From positions 4,390,001-4,454,000 of the forward strand of contig NC_134036.1 in the NCBI RefSeq assembly GCF_964204645.1: a DNA stretch of 64,000 bases, read 5' to 3'. The notes beneath the pieces were generated by a model. The model ran no database searches. It saw nothing but the letters and a program-made list of their open reading frames with translations, and was not told the origin of the DNA. Every line of letters starts with the position of its first letter. Within the stretch, counting starts at the first letter, position 1. Both the position numbers and the translations under genes were made by a program. The DNA comes from Tubulanus polymorphus. Its lineage: Eukaryota; Nemertea; Palaeonemertea; Tubulaniformes; Tubulanidae. Below, in pieces: positions 1-11,470 of the stretch.

Positions 1-839
1 ATCATTAGCGTCTGTATAGTTTTTATATGTAGTCTATATTACAAGGAGGCATTAGATTTAATAAAAGAAAATCATATGAACGCACTAATTTATGGGTGGC
101 CATCCCCGCCAAAAAGACTAACTTTCGTGTTTGTGAAAATGACGTCAGTGCGTGTAAACGTCAGCAGGTATCTCAAATACAACGAGTCATTTACAGGTTG
201 ATAACCATTTCATTATTTGCCGTACGAGGTTTTGCAAAATAGCTTCATCTGAGTGAGCCATAAGTTTTGAAACTCGAAACTCGACCACACAGTGTACAGA
301 CAGTTGACGAAACAAAAAAAAAATGACGAAATAAAAAAAAGCAAAAATGTAAATTCGTTTCTTCGAGACGGAACAAGTCGACCGGATAGCGCGGCGTTAT
401 TACTATTCATAGCGCACCTGTCAGCGATAATGCATCAAATCTGTTCGCCGTGTACAACACAGCGCGCGATCAAAGCCATCCATCTTCTCGCGCGCTATGT
501 ATAATTGAACGCCGAGATGAGGAGGATGTGACGCGGCTGATGTATCGACGGCGCATGGTGCGGAGCGAAGCAGGACCGAGCGTCGCCGTCGCCGTCCAGC
601 CGCCAGGGCGCGTGTTGGCTGATTTTATGTCTTCGTTCTTGAGATATAGGGATTGACCATGTAATTATTTATTTGGTCGATTTGATTTGTTTTGCGGACG
701 AATTTACGCTATTATGATATCACGCCAATAGCAGCAGCCACAGACTTTGGATACAACACCCCCTAGCAGATTCCGATCGCCCCGGTCGCGAAACGTGTCC
801 AGGACTGTCTACTCAAACGGTGCTTATGAAAAAAATTAG
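1..839. other. Non-coding stretch, no gene supported
   Basis: No convincing coding sequence. A CpG-rich patch at about 360-620 gives short overlapping open frames on both strands, as expected by chance in CpG-rich DNA. No splice signals frame them and no domain is recognisable. The patch could be a small CpG island. Confidence 0.4.
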
Positions 840-1130
840 ACGATCGCCCGATCTCGAAGTTTGTTCAGGACTCCACCCGAGATATTTTAAATTAAAAAAT
901 GAACTCTATTACAAACACCAAGATACTAGACATTTTGTTAGCATACTTCCAAAAACTGATCGCTTCAAATGTGTTCAGTACTTCATCTGAGTTAATTTGA
1001 ATTAGATACAAACAACAGATATTTGACATTTATCAGCTCACAAAACTGATCGACCTGATTAAAATGTGTCCAGGGCTTCACACGAGACATTCTTAATAAA
1101 AATGCACACACCAGATATACAGGGAGTCTC
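840..1130 (-). repeat. S1 minisatellite (about 120-base unit), inverted arm
   Basis: About two and a half degenerate units in the orientation opposite to the 1600-2060 array. Read on the minus strand they show the same order of words: AAAATGTCTAGTATCT, a GTTTGTA..GTTCATTTT block, an ATCTCGGGTGGAG block and GTCCTGAACA. With 1600-2060 it forms a large imperfect inverted repeat around a ~470-base centre. Confidence 0.7.
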
Positions 1131-1378
1131 AGAACATTTTTGTGACATTTTACATGTCTTTTAATTTAAAAAAAATAGGTCTCCAAAAATACAACGACAA
1201 TTCCGAGAGTCGGCAGTTCATCGAGACAGTAAATCGATACCACCTCACCGAGACGACGTCGATATAGCCTTTAATAACCGGGTTAACGACATCATTAAAT
1301 TTCCTGTGTTTATCAGTGAATATGATACGGATGACACCGCGGTCGAGGGCACTAGAACGATATACGATAACAATTACG

Positions 1379-1446
1379 AAGCAGCAGCAGTAGCAGTAGC
1401 AGCAGCAGCAGCAGCGGCAGTAGCAGCAGCAGCAGCAGCAGCTGCA
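1379..1446. repeat. CAG/CTG triplet repeat with TAG interruptions
   Basis: About 22 triplets, mostly CAG with TAG and CGG interruptions. On the minus strand it encodes a Cys-rich low-complexity string inside a 181-codon open frame that has no other credible coding feature. I treat it as a microsatellite. Confidence 0.85.
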
Positions 1447-1599
1447 GCCAAATAGCCAAATCAAATCAATTACACTGTATATCATTAGATCGAGGAATGG
1501 AATTGTGGCGATGGTTGGCGAACCATTTGACCTCACTCTACCGATGTGGAAACCGCAAGCAACCCGTTCCAGACGGTCATTATTATACTGATTCTGGTA

Positions 1600-2060
1600 T
1601 GATCGCTCGCTTGGCGATGCACCGATAAAATGTCTTATGTCTGGCGTCTGATTTTGAATTTCAATCAAAAATGTCTCAGGTGAAGGACTGAACACACGTC
1701 AAGTGTGGGCGACCACTTTTTGAAAAAGGTGCTGATGAGATGTCTAATGTCTGGTGTTCGTAGTTCATTTTCAATTAAAAATGTATCGGGTTAAGTCCTG
1801 AACACAAGTTTTTGAAAGTGATGATAATGTCTCTAATGTCTGGTGTCTGTAGTTCATATTCCATTAAAATCTCTTGGTAGAAGTCCTAGAAACATGCAAA
1901 GTGTGGGCGAACAATCTTTGAAAGTGCGCTGATAAAATGTCTAATATCTGGCGTTTGTAGTTCATTTTCGATTGAAAATGTCTCAGGTGAAGCACTGAAC
2001 ACATGTGAAGTGTGGACGATCAGTTTTGAAAGTGAGCTGATACTGTCGGTTATTATGTCC
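1600..2060 (+). repeat. S1 minisatellite, forward arm
   Basis: About four units of roughly 120 bases. Repeated words are GATAAAATGTCTAATATCTG, GTTTGTAGTTCATTTT, AAAATGTCTCAGGTGAAG and GTGTGG..GATCAGT. Units differ by substitutions and small indels. The same family recurs at 53880-54115. Confidence 0.8.
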
Positions 2061-2687
2061 GATGTTTGTAGTCGTTTGCGATATATTGTCCGGCTTCAGA
2101 GAACTAATCAAACTGCATAGTCGAAGTTTACCAAAAACGTAACTGCAGTGGAACTGGGTCCTAGTAACTTGTAGTTTATTATTGTGTATTTTATTATGTG
2201 TATAGGTAGATAGATTATCGAAACGGGTATGAATATCGATGACATGCGGTCTACGGGAGCGGATAATATGCTCATAACTTACACAACGCGACCGCCGTCA
2301 GAACCGCGAACGTAGCACAAGCGGTAGTAGCAGCAGCAGCAGCAGAGAGCCAGAGAAATCGTGAGGTAATTTATTTCAGTCAATGTTTGTTTGATGACTC
2401 AAATAGGAACACCTCATCAAACGACGGAGGAAAATCGGCCGACGACGGTTTCGCGTCCCGAGAACGTAATGAGATTCGTTTCCGCGGCGCGTGACTGGAA
2501 TCGGTGATATCTCGGCCGCCACCGGGGGGTCTATATACGAACGCTAAGAGTTGTACATCTAGTCGCGTTATAACCATTGACGGAACACTCATGGCGAGTG
2601 CTGAGAGATGATAATTCATCAGCTCCAAAACTAAGAAATAAAACCTTTCCGAATTGATTGCTTGAGTATAGGTAACGCAGCGCGTTG
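2061..2687. other. Non-coding stretch
   Basis: Unique-looking DNA. It contains a fragment of the GGAACTGGGTCC repeat word near 2150 and a short CAG run at about 2326-2345. An 82-codon open frame on the minus strand shows no recognisable domain or splice context. Confidence 0.35.
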
Positions 2688-2810
2688 CAGCTACACTCCC
2701 GCTACAGCTCTGAGGAGAGGGGGTTCACCGGGAACCTATTGCGTCTGTTTTACTCGCCGCTCTCACGCTACAGCTGTGAGGAGAGGGGTTCACCGAGAAC
2801 CTATTAGTCC
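2688..2810 (+). repeat. Two-copy 67-base tandem duplication
   Basis: The block GCTACAGCT..GAGGAGAGG..GGTTCACCG..GAACCTATT occurs at 2701 and again at 2768. Differences are few, so this is a short local duplication. The downstream segment to 3222 is open on the plus strand but has no recognisable protein features. Confidence 0.65.
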
Positions 2811-3230
2811 ATGCCACTCGCTACTCGACTACGAGGGGACGAAGTCTCTAGCTTTTGTAGTCACCGCTATTTCGACGACCGTTAGCGAAAGCCACGCTAT
2901 TTCCATTTCGCATCAACTCACGCTGACGGGTGAGCCTAATCGAGGCGGGAAATTCATACCGAAACGCCCGACGGTCGGCGTCACTGTCAAAGTACTATAT
3001 AACATACAATCGCTGTTGACATTACGAGCGAAGTTTCCCTTCTCTCCTCAAATTATATTACGTAGAATTCTTTGCTCAGCGGTTCTCTCTGCCTGTCTCT
3101 CCCTCTCTCTCTTTTTAAATGATGGATCACGTTTCTATTCATTACCCGCGCGCACCGATACCCGGTATCCGCATTTTCACCTGACACGGATTCCGGAAAC
3201 TCTTGACTTGCTGGCTGACTAGCTGGGGAA

Positions 3231-3480
3231 ACTGAATGACTGACTGGCGGACTGACTGACTGACTGACTGACCGACTGACTGACGGGCGGACTAACTGAC
3301 TGACTGACTGACTGATGGAATGACTGACTGAGTGACTGAGTGACTGACTGACTGACTGATGGACTGACTGTCTGACTGACTGACTGACGGGCGGACTAGC
3401 TGGGGAACTGACTGACTGACTGACTGACTGACTGACTGACTGACTGACTGACTGATGGAATGACTGACTGACTGACTGAA
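3231..3480. repeat. CTGA tetranucleotide microsatellite
   Basis: About 250 bases dominated by GACT/CTGA repeats, with interruptions such as GGCGGACT and TGATGGAATG. The interruptions recur at intervals, so the tract probably grew by duplication of larger blocks. Confidence 0.95.
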
Positions 3481-4245
3481 TATTTCTTCATCTACTTCGT
3501 TCGCTAACCTCCCGACGTTCGCGTCGTCTCGTCCTTTCTCTAAGATCGTCGATACGCCTTACCGGTGTAACCCCCTCCCCGTCGCTCGCTCGCCGCTCTC
3601 GATTATTGATGAGGCCATACGGCGAATAATCGACGCGATTAATCACTGCCTTTAACGAGCCGCGGAATTTATTACCCCTATTATATCGTCACTGATAGAG
3701 AGACTGCTGGCGGTCGCCGGGTAGTTATCATCTATATTTAGACGTACGGACAATAAGTCGTTTCGAAAACGGAGGAGACTCTCGTTCGTCGAGAAAGTGA
3801 ACGTGGAATTTTTAAGGTCAACCATGAGCCGCAATAGGTAATAATAATATGACCGAAACTTATATACCGAAATGTATATATTCTAAGTTTCGATCGGTTT
3901 TAAGAAATGTACCGATTGCCTGTATTCCAACATTCGTTCTAAAATTACCACTCTGGATTCTGACCATCTATTTCTTCCCCCCTCAGATATTTCAGACCCT
4001 CAAGTTTACTAGACGGCCCTTTTAAGGCAATCGGTATAGAACTTTTTAACTTAAGATGAACATAATTGCGGGGCATTCATTTTCTGACGGCTGACGGCTG
4101 GCGGCAGGGGATCGGGCGGTGCGGATAAAACAGAATATGGCATTTACCCGATGATTTTTTGAAGATCCCGCGCCATGAAGAGTGAATCAAGGACTGGCGA
4201 TAAATTATACCGGAAATGTGGGACCGTGTGGTAACACCAGATATC

Positions 4246-4259
4246 CCTACAGATGGCGC
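4246..4259 (+). promoter_or_regulatory. CTCF-like core motif
   Basis: CCTACAGATGGCGC matches the published animal CTCF core CCRSYAGRKGGCRS at 12 of 14 positions, with positions 3 and 4 differing. One motif of this quality is expected by chance in long sequence, so occupancy is unproven. Confidence 0.25.
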
Positions 4260-4412
4260 AATGAACGCTCGGTTGTTACGTCATCAAAATAAGCTCATTA
4301 TACCGATGATTTTTTTATTTTTAACCAGGTCAACTATTGACGCAGTTTTCCGCTGGTTTAGCGTCAGCTCGACCGGGTTCGAGTAAGATCAGTTCGCTTT
4401 TGCCTTCTTTAG

Positions 4413-4503
4413 ACGGAAAAGATGGACAAGTTCACGAAACCGACCGAATGCAGTAAACCTCGCCGAACCGGGGACGAACTGGGACAGGCGGCATCGCTAC
4501 GGG
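4413..4503 (+). CDS. Candidate internal or first coding exon, unknown product
   Basis: A 91-base open segment lies between a pyrimidine-rich acceptor (TTTTGCCTTCTTTAG) and a near-consensus donor (GGG followed by GTAAGT). In the open frame it contains an ATG at 4422 and would encode about 28 residues after that Met, beginning MDKFTKPTECSKP and ending ELGQAASLR. One base is carried over at the 3' edge (phase 1). It is hydrophilic and carries no motif I recognise. No neighbouring exon could be linked by eye. The two splice signals are directly visible; coding status is inference and could be chance. Confidence 0.3.
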
Positions 4504-5734
4504 GTAAGTCCATGATTTTATGTATAGGAAAGGACGTTAGAAAGTCCGAAAAAAATGATTTCGCTTTCGCGAGTTAAAAGCCCGAGTTAGCGATGCCCGA
4601 GTTAGGAGAGGTTTACACCGTAATAATGAATATTGTAGAATAGTTAGATAGTAAAAAACACACACATACCTGATCGTTTCGTAGACAGCGGAACAAAATA
4701 TGAAAAGAGAAGAAAAAGAAACATGCGTTAGAAAAAAACATATTGACGGCATTTAGTTTTATCATCAAGTTTTGGTCAAAATAGGGAGCAAACAAAAAAT
4801 TCTGTAAATATTGATCACATCACTATATCTGTACGTCGATTTCCGATTTCGAAATGAAACCCCCTGTTTCGCTCCCGGCTGGTGTGTTGGGTTCGTAAGG
4901 GACACCGAATCATGAAAAAAAATCAAACGAATTTAGAGCATTGCTCAATATTAACTGAGAAATTTTTGTAGAAATTTCTGATCGCACGACCTAAATCGGA
5001 ATAATCGAGAAAACAAGTCGGCGTTGCGAGGTTTCTTTCCAAAGGTGTTGCCCGACAATCTGAAAGGTGGAAGTTCGTTTGATGTTGTCGTCAGAGCGCG
5101 ATATTTATGTTTTTCTTCGTTTTTTCCTGACGACTGTACTCGCACCGCGTCGACTACAAAGTTATATGGAAATCGTAGAATTACCCGGCGATTAGATCGG
5201 CGTGCCCGAGCGCCGAAAAGAAAAAACTGCCACCGCGCGACCGGCACCGTCGCCGATGACGACGATTTGGACGGCTTCCCGCGCGATAACCGAGATTTCG
5301 AGAAAGAAAAGCCGCGGCACCGCGCCGTCGTTTGAAGAGGGTTGCGCCGCGAAAATAAGATGATAAAAAAGAGACAGAGAGAAAAAAAAAACGAAGAGAC
5401 GCGCGCGGGAAAACCTTTAAGTTATCCGACGAGTCGGCGAGTAAATAAATCTAGCGCGATTACACGAAAACAGATCGCGTTCCACTAATGTTATTATACA
5501 CAGAATCCCACTACCTCGAAAAACAAGTTGACATTTGAAGAAGAAGCTAAAACCGGTTCTACGCGTAGAAAACAATGTCCAGGTCGCTATTTAAGCGATT
5601 CAGTATTTTTTGCGTGTCCGATTTCATGATCGAGATTTTTGAGTACATGAAAATGGCTTTAGTATTATTTAATATAATAACATTCGTCGATCACGAAAAG
5701 TCTAAAAACAAACTCGATAGCGAGTAAACAAATA
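4504..5734. other. Non-coding stretch
   Basis: Mixed composition with two long overlapping open frames on opposite strands near 4951-5335. Neither has a recognisable domain, and they shadow each other in CpG-rich DNA. I see no repeat family here. Confidence 0.35.
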
Positions 5735-5816
5735 TTAACGCGAGAAAACAAATATTTAGCGCTAGAAAACAACTTATTTTGTTTTCTCGCCCGAAATATT
5801 CGTTTTCTCGCGTTGA
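5735..5816. repeat. 82-base foldback / hairpin
   Basis: Two 38-base arms (5735-5772 and 5779-5816) are reverse complements at roughly 32 of 38 positions, around a 6-base loop. Key words are ACGCGAGAAAAC on the left and GTTTTCTCGCGT on the right. The size is compatible with a pre-miRNA-like hairpin or a small MITE. Confidence 0.6.
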
Positions 5817-6493
5817 TTTTTGTTTTGGCGTGGCGAGCAAACAAACTTTTTGTTGTCTAGACTAAAACGATTACACGCATTCGAAGCGTTGCTGTCGTCG
5901 TTACCATTTTTTAAATATCGAATATTCAAATTATTATCGATTTGCGGTCTATCGCCACACATCCGCGCGCGGGATTTTTCTGTTTGCCCGCCGGGTCTGG
6001 TGCGGTGTCGATAAAATCCGAACGACAAAATGATCAAAGTGGCCGCGACATCGACGACGACGACGACGACATCGATACCATCGAGGAAACGCGAGCCGAC
6101 TCTCGCCAGGAACCCTAAACTAACGACTTCCGCGCGCACGTCAAGGCAACCTCTAAACAAACCACGACGTCGAATCAGGCACGCCGAGACGTGACTTAGC
6201 CATCGCTACGATTAGTCTTCGTTTAGGTAATGATGAAGTTTTTTTTGCGCGCTCCGCTGTCGTCGTCGTCGTCGTCGTCGTGAAACTCGTGCGTGCCCCG
6301 ATACGACACGGAGCGCATCATCGCATTCTGATCGGTGAAGGTCGCATCGACGTTGACGTGACCTGACACCCGCCGACGAGAAATCGGACGAGGCGATTAC
6401 GGGCTTAACCGACTTAGAGTCGTCCGCGGTAAGACTAGAAAACTTCGTTCGAAAAAAAAATCAAGCGATATTTTGAAGAAAACCTATATAATC
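5817..6493. other. Non-coding stretch with GAC triplet runs
   Basis: Contains (GAC)n near 6052-6070 and (GTC)n near 6257-6282. The open frames overlapping these runs encode low-complexity Asp/Val strings and are not supported as genes. Confidence 0.4.
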
Positions 6494-6640
6494 AGTACTG
6501 TATAGGTTAACTATTTATTTGACGCACGAGCTTTCGCTTCTAATGAATAGAAGCTTCATCACTCATTCACCTGATGAAACTTCTATTCATTAGAAGCGAA
6601 AGCTCGTGCGTCAAATAAATAGTTAACCTATAGAGGTACT
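6494..6640. mobile_element. Foldback MITE F, copy 1
   Basis: Two 61-base arms, 6501-6561 and 6572-6632, are reverse complements with a single mismatch around a 10-base loop. The arms begin TATAGGTTAACTATTT and carry GACGCACGAGCTTTCGC. Weaker matching (AGTAC) extends the ends. A second copy lies at 47489-47631 and a partial one at 18171-18220, so this is a dispersed non-autonomous element. The near-perfect arms suggest recent insertion or gene conversion. Confidence 0.85.
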
Positions 6641-7529
6641 ACTCGTCTCGTTACTTATTTTAAACCTGGTTAACACGGCTAGTTTAGGAATATTCTATAT
6701 AAGAGCGTTCTAGTCACGTTTTGGCTGAATATTCTACACGAACAATTTTCGTGAGATAATTAATTTCGGAAACGGCTCTTAGAATTGATTCGCCAAGTGG
6801 AGACTTGTTTTTCTTTACACGTATACCAGCGGACTTTTTTCAACTAAATCATATCTGACAGTCAAATTATATAAAGGAAAAACACGATATCGACGAACAT
6901 GTCAACTCTAAAAGACAGGTCGTAATTTGTTAGATCGTCTATAGATCTAAGATTTAGTCCTAGACTGGTGTCAGATCGATGCCACGAGTGCAGCACTGAT
7001 CACCGAAGCCTTACGCATTCGACGCCAATGACTTGCTTCGGCTTACGCGCGAGACCGACTGCCGGAGGCGTCCTCTGGCGGCAAAGCCGTCGGCTAAAAG
7101 CGAGCTCGTCTAAAAGTACGTCTTCACCCTTCGACTAATGAATATCCGCCAGTATAGAGACGCGAATTGGGAGCGAATCCATACAAATTCGGAGCGCAGA
7201 AGAAAAAAAACACACCGACGAAACGAATAAGACAGATAGACGGACGGACAGACAGGCAGAGCCGAGTAATTTAAGATGGGTATTGATAAAGATCGATGGG
7301 ATTCGATTCAATTCCGAAAGAAGAAACTCGGCGTAGTCGAGATTGATTAATTTGATTCGTACGATAATTGAAGTCAACGAGTATATCCCGCGACTGTGTG
7401 TGATATATATATAGCGAATCGATTCGATGCTCCATTTTCGGTCAACGGGACTCAACTGGTGCTTTTCGAAGAGCCCGTGTTAGAATGACTCGCTCGAATT
7501 TTCGGGGGTTATTTATGGGGTCTTTATCT
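6641..7529. other. Non-coding stretch
   Basis: No repeat family or supported coding exon seen. Short open frames on the minus strand near 7135-7455 lack recognisable features. Confidence 0.35.
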
Positions 7530-7766
7530 GAATGCTCAATTGGAAGATTCTCAATTTGAGGATTCCTCCGGGGAAGACTTTCACCCGACCGATTTGAGGG
7601 TTCCCGGGGAATACCCACCTCCGACCGAATTGGGGATTCTCGAGGGAAGATACTTCGCCCGACCGAATTGGGGACTCCTAGGGAAGACCTTCACCCGACC
7701 GAATTGAGGATTCCCGGGGAAGACCTTCACCCGACCGAATTGAGAATTCCCGGGGAAGATCTAACT
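7530..7766 (+). repeat. S5 minisatellite (36-base unit)
   Basis: About six units built on CCGAATTGAGGATTC followed by CCGGGGAAGA and CCTTCACCCGA. The last three units are nearly identical with a 36-base period. A second array in the same orientation lies at 40850-41180. Confidence 0.85.
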
Positions 7767-8818
7767 TCAGCTTCACATTTCTCTTCCGACCGATTAGATG
7801 ATGTCATTATTAGCCAATCAGGAATCCCGTTTTATATCAACCCAAATTTTTGAAGTTAATTCGTGAAATTTGCCTCAACGATTATACAACGAGCACTCTG
7901 ATTGGTGCTGCGAATTTTCTTGCGGCAAACCTGCGCACCACGCACCTGCGCACTCGTTCTAGTGCGGCAGGGTTCGCCCTGGCCGAGTCTAGCGATGCCA
8001 CCAGATATAGGATGAACCGAAGCAGGTCTGTCCCTAAATAAGGATTTGACCTACATCAGGATATGTGTGCATTTTCGGCGCCTCGTTATTCAGACACGAC
8101 CTCCTCCAGTTCGACCGACGCGACTGCATAATCGACAACAACATTAGCGCACCGCGACGAAGAGCACATTTTCGTCGTCGATCGAATAACTACGCGACCG
8201 ACTAAATAAGTATATTTGCTGACAAACACACAGGCACAAACACATCGAACCCTGCTTTCCGGGAACGGTCCACTCGACGAGCGTCGGCACTCGGAGCCAT
8301 TAAAACGGCTATAAAGCATCCACTTCGTCTGACATTAGGCTCTTCGTAAATGCAGAGCTTCGGAGACGTCGTCGCGCGGAGCTGTATATATATATATATA
8401 TTATGACGCCTTCGTTCTCGAGAACCGAGATCTCGACTAGCGCCGCTGACCGGAGCGCTGGCCTGGCCGGGCGAGTGGTACTTATGTTTGTAATGCGAAG
8501 ATGTGCGACAAGATTCTTCCATGTGTAGAAGGCGATGTACGGACATCGACCAGTTACCTCGCGGAAGCGTCAGAAAAAATGGATGAAAAAAGGAATCAGA
8601 AATATACATTACTTTAATCGCTAACTTGGAGATGAATGCAAAATTCAATTCACTAATACCAATGTCCTCAGGACGCTTTCGCCAGTAACTAAAATTTCCG
8701 CGATGAACGATTCTCGCCCGATGCCAAAATCGTTGGATATTGGAAAAACTAGTTAAATGTGGGCAAAAATTGTTTAATGTCACCTTGTAAGGAGCAGAGT
8801 TTCTTATTTTGTTTAGGG
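7767..8818. other. Non-coding stretch with short AT repeat
   Basis: Holds a (TA)n run near 8385-8402 and a CTAGTGCGGC-containing segment near 7950-7985 that resembles one near 12115-12140. A long minus-strand frame, 8202-8894, runs into the adjacent minisatellite and is not credible as a gene. Confidence 0.35.
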
Positions 8819-9030
8819 GAAAGTCAACCATTTTCAGAGATTGTTCCTGACAACCAGGGGACGGTAAACCATTTTCAGAGACTGTTCCTAACAATCTAGG
8901 GACAGTTAACCATTTTCTGAGACTGTTCCTGACAATCAGGGGACATTAAACCATTTTCAGAGACTGTTCCTGACAATCAGGGGACAGTAAACCATTTTCA
9001 GAGACTGTTCCTGACCAGCTGGGGACCATT
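8819..9030 (+). repeat. S2 minisatellite (41-base unit), array 1
   Basis: Five units at an exact 41-base spacing (the ACCATTTTC word occurs at 8827, 8868, 8909, 8950 and 8991). The consensus includes GGGGACAGTAAACC, ATTTTCAGAGACTG and TTCCTGACAATCA. A second array in the same orientation follows at 9915, separated by a LINE fragment. Confidence 0.92.
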
Positions 9031-9560
9031 TCAATCTGAGAATAATCCAGACAATCGGGAAAAACCTAATCGGCAAACGTATATAGCCAATAACACGCCA
9101 ATTTCAGCGCGCGGAGCCTCGGCAGCCGTAAAGAACTCGCGGGGCGAACGAGCTTTCGGCTCTTGTAAATAATTCACACCTAACCGATGTAGAAACGTCG
9201 AAGTCGCTGGAATCCCGGGAGACGCGTTGCGCGGTTCGGTGCGCGCTGCTGCGTTTCGTCAACCCGCTCGATCAAGAGTCATAACCATCGAGTCGTTTAT
9301 CACCAGATGAATTATTCAACGACGTATCGAAACCCTGCTGCGTCGAAACTGTGCTTATGAAAGTGTTTTCGGCCGAAGTCTTTTTACCAGGGCAAGCCGT
9401 AGACTAGCTGATATACTAGAAATCAATCGCAATGTTTCAGCAAAAGTTACTAAGTTCTTGAGTAAAAAATGTTTACTTGTTTCGAGCAAAGTTGAAGACT
9501 ATCAGCCATCATCAGGCGTACTGAATCAGTTCATCTATTCGAGAACTTTTGCTGTATCAT

Positions 9561-9725
9561 CACTTCATCTTATCGTGTAGCGAATTCGACTGTCTCAGGA
9601 CGAAATTTGATTTGGAAATTGGTGATGTAAATGATATAGATAGAATTTTTAATGATATAGGTAGTCAATCAGAATCGGTAAATTTGGGAAAGTATATCCA
9701 ATCGGGATTTGAATATTATATTTAA
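9561..9725 (+). pseudogene. LINE retrotransposon ORF, C-terminal remnant
   Basis: The frame from 9561 to the stop at 9723-9725 encodes about 54 residues beginning HFILSCSEFDCLRTKF and ending GKYIQSGFEYYI. The HFxLxC...R pattern resembles the Cys/His segment after the reverse transcriptase domain in many LINE polyproteins (typically HFLLxCPxxxxxR). The rest of the ORF, including the RT domain, is absent upstream, as expected for a 5'-truncated insertion. A degenerate relative is present near 22660-23040, with the corresponding peptide KYDKSGFNIMFE. Assignment to a specific clade is not possible from this piece. Confidence 0.6.
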
Positions 9726-9905
9726 TTTTATGCTTGACTTATATTGTACAGTACGCTATGTCCTATGCACTCTTTCCTGTAAATATTTTTGTAATCCTAG
9801 TATTGTATATATGCATTATATTGTTTTCTTCTAATCCGCTGTTCATTGACGATCATGTCATGTGATTATAATGAATAAACAAACTTGAAACTTGAAACTT
9901 GAAAC
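9561..9905 (+). mobile_element. 5'-truncated LINE with CTTGAAA repeat tail
   Basis: The ORF remnant is followed by about 145 bases of T-rich 3' UTR, an AATAAA-containing segment and a short tandem tail of CTTGAAA units ending near 9905. A short tandem repeat tail in place of poly(A) is common among several LINE clades. The element lies between two arrays of the S2 minisatellite. Confidence 0.65.
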
Positions 9906-9914
9906 TCACTCACG

Positions 9915-10220
9915 ATCAGAATACAGTAAACCCTTTTTCAGAGACTGTTTCCGACAATCTGGGGACAGTAAACCATATTCAGAGACTGTTTTTAAGAATC
10001 AAAACCTTTTTCGGGGAACATAAACCATTTTCAGAGACTGTTCCTGACATGGGGGACGGTTCCTGTTCCTGACAATCAGTGGAAAGTAAACCATTTTCAG
10101 ACTGTTCCTCGGAATCAGGGGACAGTAAACCATTTTCAGAGACTGTTCCTGGAGAATCATAGGGGACAGTAAACCATTTTCAGAGACTGTTCCTGGAGAA
10201 TCATAGGGGACAGTAAACCG
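9915..10220 (+). repeat. S2 minisatellite, array 2
   Basis: About eight units of the 41-base family at 8819, some shortened, with variants such as TCCTGGAGAATCATAGGGGA. It has the same orientation as array 1. The two may be one ancestral array split by about 0.9 kb containing a LINE. Confidence 0.88.
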
Positions 10221-10755
10221 ACTTCCTGACAACCAAACTTTACACGACGGATGGCGAGTCTGTCTGTCTACATTATTTGGCAGGTCAAGGCGCAATAGAA
10301 AAGCGTCTCCCGTTTCCTAATCTATTTTCCCGGCATTCGCGGAACTTCGTCAATGGACGCTACGTGTTTTAAGACTAATGAAGAAAATCCTGCCGCGGAA
10401 CGACGTGAATTGAGCAGCTTACGCGTAGAACATAAGCCGCATTAGCCTGCCGGGCGACGTTGATTGCGTATACGACCAGCTCGTTTTTTAATCATCCGCG
10501 CGTCCGGACCTTTTACGTAGATTACACGCTATTATTTCTCACCTCCGCCCGTGTACACGGGGAATTAGCGGGACACGATTACACGCGCCTTCGAACGAGC
10601 ATCCGGCGCAATATTGCTATACGCGCTCTGACAGCGGAAGATAACTAATACACGAACCGTTCCAACAACGATATGAGGCTATCGTTGAGAAAGAAAAAAA
10701 AACAGACTTATTATTTGATTCGCGGTATTTGAAAATAGGTTAACACTACCTACCT
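10221..10755. other. Non-coding stretch
   Basis: Unique-looking DNA with no supported feature apart from a poly(A)-like run near 10691. Confidence 0.35.
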
Positions 10756-11180
10756 ACAACCTTGCAGTAACTGACCCCTGTACCGCGGTATTTAAACACT
10801 GGTTCCATTAAACAGCCTTTCAGTAACTGACCCCTGTACCGCGGTATTTTAACACTGGATTACATTAAACAACCTTTCAGTAACTGACCCCTGTACCGCG
10901 GTATTTTAACACTGGTTCCATTAAACAGCCTTTCAGTAACTGACCCCTGTACCGCGGTATTTAAACACTGCAATGTTAACATTAAACAACCTTTCAGTAA
11001 CTGACCCCAGTACTATTCTAGTTAAACACTCAGCCTTGCAGTAACTGACCCCTGTACCGCGGTATTCAAACACTGGTTTACATTAAACAACCTTTTAGTA
11101 ACTGAACCCTGCACCGCGGTATTCAGACCCTGGTTTACATTAAACAACATTTGACCTCTTGATGGCGCATTCAAATACTG
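10756..11180 (-). repeat. S3 minisatellite (57-base unit), array 1
   Basis: Seven to eight units, with CAGTAACTGACCCC recurring at 10764, 10821, 10878, 10934 and onward. Each unit carries the perfect 10-base palindrome TACCGCGGTA or a variant. The array is the reverse complement of the one at 49440-50190. Confidence 0.92.
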
Positions 11181-11470
11181 GCAAGACCATTAGAAAATCC
11201 CACAAGACACAACGGTAAAACGGTTTATCGCGAGCCCGAAGAAATGCCTACATATACTAATACAATACAGAAGAAAGATAGCAGAACTTGTAGAAGAAAT
11301 TATCTTTTTCTCTCTTTTTCGACGATGAAATCGAGTGCGCGATATGACGGATAATGATGACGATGTTGTAGTCGATAATACCGGAGGTTATCAATCATCG
11401 AACTCAACCGGACTCGACGACGACAACATCGACGAGTGTCTCGTAATCCGCGCGGATTCACCGCCGCGCT

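Noticed and set aside
1150-1695. 181-codon Cys-rich minus-strand frame
   Set aside because: The Cys run is the impure CAG tract read in reverse; the flanks overlap the S1 repeat and have no protein character.
8202-8894. 230-codon minus-strand frame
   Set aside because: It starts inside the S2 minisatellite, crosses a (TA)n run and shows no domain.
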